Of a stretch of 64,000 nucleotides of DNA, positions 58,965 to 64,000 are shown piece by piece. Position 1 is the stretch's first letter. Each line of letters opens with the position of its first letter. The position numbers and the translations under genes were made by a program. The stretch covers positions 3,658,001-3,722,000 of the forward strand of contig NC_089441.1 of the NCBI RefSeq assembly GCF_026210795.1, given 5' to 3'. The notes beneath the pieces were generated by a model, which saw nothing but the letters and a program-made list of their open reading frames with translations, had not been told where the DNA came from and did no database searches. The DNA comes from Rhizophagus irregularis (Eukaryota; Glomeromycota; Glomeromycetes; Glomerales; Glomeraceae).

Positions 58965-60628
58965 GTAGTAAACAGAGAAAAAAAAATTTTTTTGCAGTCA
59001 AATAGTTTTGCATTATAATTAGAATGAATTTATATTATAATGATAAAAAATGGACTCGAAAAGCGTTGCAACCTCCAGATTTATAAATTAGCATTATAAG
59101 TAATTTAGTAATTTTACATGAATAAAAGGCTAAATAATATGCAATCTTTTATTGTTTGCGCATTCTAACATTTGCTAAATAAACTTGCTATAATTGCTAT
59201 CGTTTACTATCATAAATAAATAAATAAATCAATCAATTTGTGGCTTAGCCTATTTTTACATGAAAAAAACTCCGATATGTTATTTATGTATACGTTTTTA
59301 TGTATCTAAAAAATTAAATGTTAATTAATGATCTAGTTTAAAATTTTAAATTTATAATATTAAACATACCGTCCCATATTTTATTCTCTTTTTCTGCTGT
59401 TATTTCAAATTCCTCAAAACCATCATACTCTTCAGAAGTACCACTTTCTGTCTCTGAATTATCATTATCATAATTATCAATGATCTTAAAAGGTCCATAA
59501 TCATAATCATCAAGAATTTGATCATCGCTAAAGTAATTATTAGGAAAATGTAAGTTATATTTTTTATTATAAATAATCGATCAATTACCTTTTAGATGTA
59601 TCTTCTAACACTGAAGGAAATGGAACATCAAAGCTTTGATTATTACTGTCACTAAAGTCATATTATAACAACAATTAGTAAATTAGTAAAAGTAATTTTT
59701 ACTTTTAGCAATGACAGTACGATATATTAGCTAATATTTTAGGAGGTATAATGATAATTTTAATTATTCGTAGATAAAGTAAAAAAATTGACTATGCTGA
59801 TTTTAAATAAGGGCAATTTTAACAAATAAGGGAAGGTTTTCACTTTGACAATCTCAATTTAGTGTAGCGAGAGGTCCCTGACAATAGGAGAAATAATGGT
59901 AAGACAACAGTAAAACAAAAATTTTAAAAACATTGATGAAACTTACCGAAAGTTCATCATTCCAAAAATATGTTTTTCTTTCATATTTACCTAAAGTCCA
60001 TTCCAAAGTCCAGATGTTCTGATTCTAAAAACGAAAAAATGTTAGTTATAATATTTTTAATATAAATACATTTACACCTAATTACCTGAAAGGCCGTTCC
60101 AAATGGTTTTTTCTTTCAAGTATCTATATAGAAGGAAGACATAAAATAGAGTAATAGATTGATTAATATACGTGAAGTATGAGTCTTCAGAAATAAAAAT
60201 CAGCAAAAACAATGTGTATAAATAAGATAGAACAAGTATCGATATGCGCCCAGTCTTAAGCCGCAGGATCCTCTTCAAGAAAATTTTATTTTCTAGAAGA
60301 AGAAACCTGAGTCTTGGACGATACCAATCCTATGTATGCGCTTAGTTTTAAGCCGCATGATTCTCCTTAAGAGAAGAAACCGAAAATAACTTAACAATTA
60401 ATAAATTAAAATTTAACTATAGGCATAATACTGGTGTAATGATGAAAAGATTGATGACATAGTAAATCATGTAAAATTTCTTTTTAGGTCATATTAACGA
60501 GGATTTTTTTTCCTTTTTTATGTATTCAACCGCAATATGGAGAATCGTGTGAAATTTCTTAATGAACTGCAAATGCTTTTAACTCTCTTTTTTCCTTTTT
60601 TTTCAACATCCAATTTTATATTGTAAAC
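58965..60628. other. spacer with transposon remnant
   Basis: Apart from the Tnp2-like remnant at 59370-59653 no gene was recognised. Near 60235-60360 an imperfect direct repeat (TATGCGCYYAGTYTTAAGCCGCA, two copies about 90 bp apart, quoted as a consensus) is visible. Confidence 0.5.
59370..59653 (-). mobile_element. remnant of a Tnp2-type transposon N-terminal region
   Basis: Two minus-strand exon-like blocks (59653-59590 and 59527-59370) parallel the end of exon 1 and all of exon 2 of the transposase at 48.3-51.9 kb. VPFPSVLEDTSK corresponds to VPVILKDIPKR before a GTAATT donor, and the acidic second block (SETESGTSEEYDGFEEFEIT, ending NKIWDG) corresponds to ETESDCSQTS...EFEESEMTNINDG before a GTA donor. 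The rest of the transposase is absent, so it is a truncated relative rather than a recent copy. Confidence 0.6.
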
Positions 60629-61851
60629 ATGGATATCTTGCCAGAAATCGACTTAAGTGAGAACAGAATTACGAATAATACAATTGACAAACTAATCGAA
60701 ACGCTTAAAACTACCAAGTTCAAGGTTAACCTTATTATACAAATTAAGATATATTTTAAATATAAATCTAAAGTTTTTATTTGAATTAGAAATTGAACCT
60801 CGAGAGTGTCTTCACTAAAAATAACAAACAAGAAACCTTTGAAATTTTGAGAAAAATATGCGAAGTAATTAAAGAAAGCACAAATTTGGAAGAACTGATA
60901 ATTAGTAAAAATGCACTAGGAAAAAGCGGTGCAAAGGCGTTAAAAGTTTTTTTAACTAATAATGTTAATTTAAAGCACTTGATAATCGACGATGCGGGGT
61001 TAGGCGAAGGAGGTACAGTTATATTAGAATCGTTATTGAATTCGAGAAGGAAAACTTCTTATTTAGAAACATTTTCAATAAAAGAAAATGTTTTAGGAAA
61101 ACAGTGTTCCAAACTGCTTTCTATGGTTCTACATAAACATAAAATTACACTAACAAAAGTAATTTTGTCTCGAAACAGCTTTTATAACTCAGATCTTTGT
61201 CGAATAATAGAGTCTTTAAGTTTGTGTAAGAAGTTACAAATTATTAATCTCGAAGATAATTTTTTCACTAAAAAAACATCGAAAATGCTTAGTCGATCTT
61301 TGGCTAACTGGCCGGATTTAAAACAACTAATAATTAATGATTGTTTGATATGTAAAAAAGGTGTTATATATATTTTAGAGGCATTATTAAAGGGTACCAA
61401 TAAAAATATTGAATATCTGGGGTTTCAATATTGTAGTATTGATGAGAATGGGTTCTATACTTTGGCAAGTATAATTAAAAAAAGTCTAATGTTAAAAGTG
61501 GTGGAAATCAATGGGAATTATTCGATTAAAAAAAAATGTATGTCAAAGCTAAATTTGGTCTCTAAAAAAAATGGAACCTTGATAAATGGATTTGATGATT
61601 TAATTAACGAAGATGATGAGGGAGAAGAAAAGGAGGGAAAGGAAAAGGAGGGAAAGGAAAAGGAGGGAAAGGAAAAGGAGGGAAAGGAAAAGGAACTGGA
61701 CGATAATGAGGTAGAGGAAATTCATAATGACATGAAAGGGAAAGGTCATGATGGAAAGGAGGGAAAGGAGGGAGGAGGGGCTGGACGTAGAGGAAGAGGA
61801 AGGAAGGACATGATGAAAAGGAGGGAAAGGAGGAGGAGGGGTTGGACGTAG
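60629..61851 (+). CDS. divergent RanGAP (Rna1)-like leucine-rich-repeat protein
   Basis: RanGAP stimulates GTP hydrolysis by Ran and drives nuclear transport. Exons 60629-60724 and 60790-61851 give 385 aa. Tandem RI-type LRRs of about 28-30 residues align with Rna1/RanGAP1: EELIISKNALGKSGAKALKV, LKHLIIDDAGLGEGG, LQIINLEDNFFTKKTSKML, SLANWPDLKQLIINDCLICK and NIEYLGFQYCSIDENGFYTL. The line NFFTKKTSKML..SLANWPDLK..NDCL closely follows the family's NTFTEKGSKAL..WPNLR..NLGDCL. The N-terminal repeat with the family's catalytic Arg loop is short or missing, and many LRR consensus positions have changed, so activity is doubtful. The C-terminus should be an acidic tail; here it begins acidic (DDEGEEKEGKEKEGKEKE repeats) but ends basic (GRRGRGRKDMMKRRERRRRG) because a GGAAAGGA-type minisatellite has moved it out of the acidic frame. 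Confidence 0.7.
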
Positions 61852-62140
61852 AGGAAGAGGAAGGAGACTATGATGGAAAGGAGGAGTGACTGATGATGAA
61901 ATCATGAGTTTTATAATAATAATAAGATAGTGCCGTAGTACAGTTGCGATTTTATCGTAAAATTAAAATATTTTGTATATATTGTGCCAGCTGGCAACTT
62001 AATAAACATCCCATGACTTTAAATTTTAGCTGAAAAGTTAATTGAACGAATAATTTACTTACATTAATTATTCTACGTAAAAATCATTCATAATTTTTTA
62101 TTTATTTTTTTTTTACATTTTATAATATAAAATTATAAAT
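61852..62140. other. intergenic spacer
   Basis: AT-rich 3' flank of the RanGAP-like gene running into the end of the minus-strand orphan copy; no additional feature seen. Confidence 0.45.
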
Positions 62141-63259
62141 TCAGTCTAATGTGATAAATCGGATACTATTATTAACCAAATTCATTGCTACACTTTTAAC
62201 TCCAGTTTTTTTCAATTTGCCCAAAGAATAGAATAATGAATCTATAATAGGATCTCCAATATTACTAATAGCCAATAAACTTTCTTTGTCTAAAGAAAAA
62301 AATATATATATATTACTTCAGATTCAAGTTCACAAGTTTTGCTTTCTGTTAATTATACAATACCCGGTTTACCACTTTTTTACATATCGAAGTATTGCCT
62401 AATATAATTTAAAATACCAAAAAGTAAATATTACTTTTGTTAATCAACAAAGTAGAAAAAAAATACGAAATTTTACCGATTTTCACTCTTTTTTTATCAT
62501 TTTTTAGGGTTGAGCCTTATATAGAAACAATAAACATAAATTTAGTATTATTGTTTGTTCTAATTATTAAGATTATAAGACATAATTTGAAACGTACAAA
62601 AATCTTCGTTAGTATTATTGGTATCCGATATTTCTAATATTTCTACTTGATTATCTATAAATAAGTAAAGAAGAATTTTACTTTTGTAAACAACAAAAGA
62701 AACGATGAAAAAGAACTACCATCACTTTCCCTAACATGTTTTTTGTTTGAATTTCCTTCGATATCTCGCGATGCTTATAATATAAATATGAAAATTGGAT
62801 TAATAACTTTATAATAATTATACATAACAAAATCTCAATATTACTGCTATACCGTGTTCGCCTATATATTAAATATAAAATCATAGTAATTTAAAACTAA
62901 CCTTCAGAAAGACTTTACCAACCGTGCTATTAAGATTAGAAAGATCGATATTTTTAAAGATAATCCAGAACCATTTGTCCTAATAATTCCTCCTAGTATT
63001 ACTGGTGGTGATGGTCCTCCTGGTTCTCCCGGTGGCATTGTTTCTGAAACTTTTAGTAATAATGCACTAATAAAAAACAAAATAAAAATAATGAAAATAA
63101 TGAACTCTAACTTGGCATCGAAATCTATAATTATGAAATATTGATTCAAAAAAATTGATATAAAATTCGATTTATATTGCCACACATTTTATTTTTTGTT
63201 TTTTTTTGTTCTCATTTTTTACCTGCACAATTCTTGCATTTGTCTTTAGTTTTTGACAT
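62141..63259 (-). pseudogene. rearranged, truncated copy of the orphan gene at 56.9-59.0 kb
   Basis: On the minus strand the order of exon-like blocks parallels the orphan gene. The block NQVEILEISDTNNTNEDF corresponds to DQVKVLDTNTDDANEDF; CSTLKNDKKRVKI to CSTQKNDKKRTKI; NTSICKK to DTSMCKR. The last block, SLLAISNIGDPIIDSLFYSL...VKSVAMNLVNNSIRF, stops at 62141, whereas the parent continues about 370 codons. Introns are also alignable. The segment 62945-63110, homologous to the parent's exon 2, lies in the opposite orientation: PEPFVLIIPPSITGGDG reads on the plus strand. A possible first exon MSKTKDKCKNCA (63259-63223) differs from the parent's. Phase mismatches at some junctions and the truncation indicate a pseudogene, though a short expressed gene is not excluded. 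Confidence 0.65.
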
Positions 63260-64000
63260 CTTTTTTCAAAAAATAATTCGTGTCTTTTAAAGAAAGAAAG
63301 AAATTTAGTTTATAAAATTAAATAATCTAATTACGTTATTTTATTTAATTTTTTTGCCAATCGAAATATTCATGTACTCGATCAGAATATTTTAAGGACA
63401 CATCATCACATACCAGGTCATTTGTGAAACCGATACGAATAGTATATATTCTTCCAGAATATTTTAAAATATTACAATTCGAAACACTATTTTAAATATC
63501 CATTTGTACAATTTCAGTATATTTTAAGAATATTATATTAACATACCTAAATTACTGATAAATTACTTTTAAGGATATTTTCCATATCTAATCAGAATAT
63601 TTTAAAATACCAGTCAATATTACATTTAAAAATTAAGTATATTTTTCGTATAATTTAAACTTATTTATTATTATAGAACACTATTTTAAATATACTGTTC
63701 GTACAAATTTCAGTATATTTTAAGAATATTATTACTATATAAGGATATTTTAACCATAAAACTAGTACAGTTTAAGGATGTAGACTTTTTATAGGGGAAA
63801 TAGTATCTTAACTATTAGATTATATAATATTAAAAAGTTTTCTTTCAGCTAATTAAATTGTATGACATAAAAAAGTTTCCAATAGTCTGTATGAATTGGT
63901 TTATTATTTTTAATAATATAGTTAAATAGAAGAAATTATTTTTATTATAGAATTTATTTAATTTATATCATTTTTTACTATATTAGTAAATCAGAAATAG
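63260..64000. other. AT-rich degenerate repeat at right edge
   Basis: The word CAGTATATTTTAAGAATATT occurs at about 63513 and 63711, with many related ATATTTTAA words between (63385-63770). Similar words are found at 46490-46960, so this may be a dispersed AT repeat. No coding region was recognised. Confidence 0.5.

Noticed and set aside
61600-61905. Pro/Ser/Leu-rich minus-strand frame
   Set aside because: Antisense of the GGAAAGGA minisatellite in the RanGAP-like gene.
1090-64000. tRNA genes
   Set aside because: No stretch combining A-box, B-box (GGTTCGANTCC) and a cloverleaf was found by eye on either strand; a covariance-model scan would be decisive.

Overview
The window is nuclear DNA from a fungus with a very AT-rich genome. 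Nearly every protein gene is split by short introns of about 50-120 bp with GT(AAGT)..AG borders. The repertoire includes a fused tryptophan synthase, a KTR/MNT-type mannosyltransferase, Cbp3 and a Tnp2/Plavaka-like transposase. That, together with the base composition, suggests an early-diverging lineage, most plausibly an arbuscular mycorrhizal fungus of the Rhizophagus type. The lineage is an inference; the fungal assignment is firm.

Layout. 1-14.6 kb holds two minus-strand genes, a Gln-rich protein cut by the left edge and a class I cyclic-nucleotide phosphodiesterase. They lie in long gene-free DNA full of A/T homopolymers, simple repeats and T-run/A-run junctions. 14.6-38.2 kb is a compact housekeeping block: mitochondrial uL2, GT15 mannosyltransferase, TRP5, delta-COP, SND2/TMEM208, UTP5/WDR43, RBM42, an unrecognised 145-aa protein, mitochondrial bL9, mitochondrial citrate synthase, UTP18 and Cbp3/UQCC1. 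Most are arranged as divergent pairs over 0.2-0.6 kb shared promoters and convergent pairs with short 3' gaps. Themes are mitochondrial translation and respiration (uL2m, bL9m, citrate synthase, Cbp3), small-subunit processome (UTP5, UTP18) and the secretory pathway (delta-COP, SND2, GT15).

38.2-48.3 kb is a 10-kb gene desert of decayed transposable DNA: several inverted-repeat MITE-like elements, LINE 3' tails with poly(A), a 168-bp tandem repeat and degenerate arrays. 48.3-51.9 kb carries a complete ten-exon Tnp2-type (CACTA/Plavaka-like) transposase gene. 52.8-63.3 kb is an accessory block of lineage-specific genes: a proline-rich basic protein, two small basic/coiled-coil genes of the same architecture, an orphan gene with an apparent frameshift, a divergent RanGAP-like LRR protein with an out-of-frame tail, a remnant of a Tnp2-type element, and a rearranged minus-strand copy of the orphan gene in which one exon is inverted. 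The last 0.7 kb is degenerate AT repeat.

Exon coordinates were deduced by eye from frame continuity and splice signals. For each intact gene except the transposase, whose sixth intron is uncertain, the exons sum to a whole number of codons, which supports the models. No tRNA, rRNA or CRISPR array was recognised.
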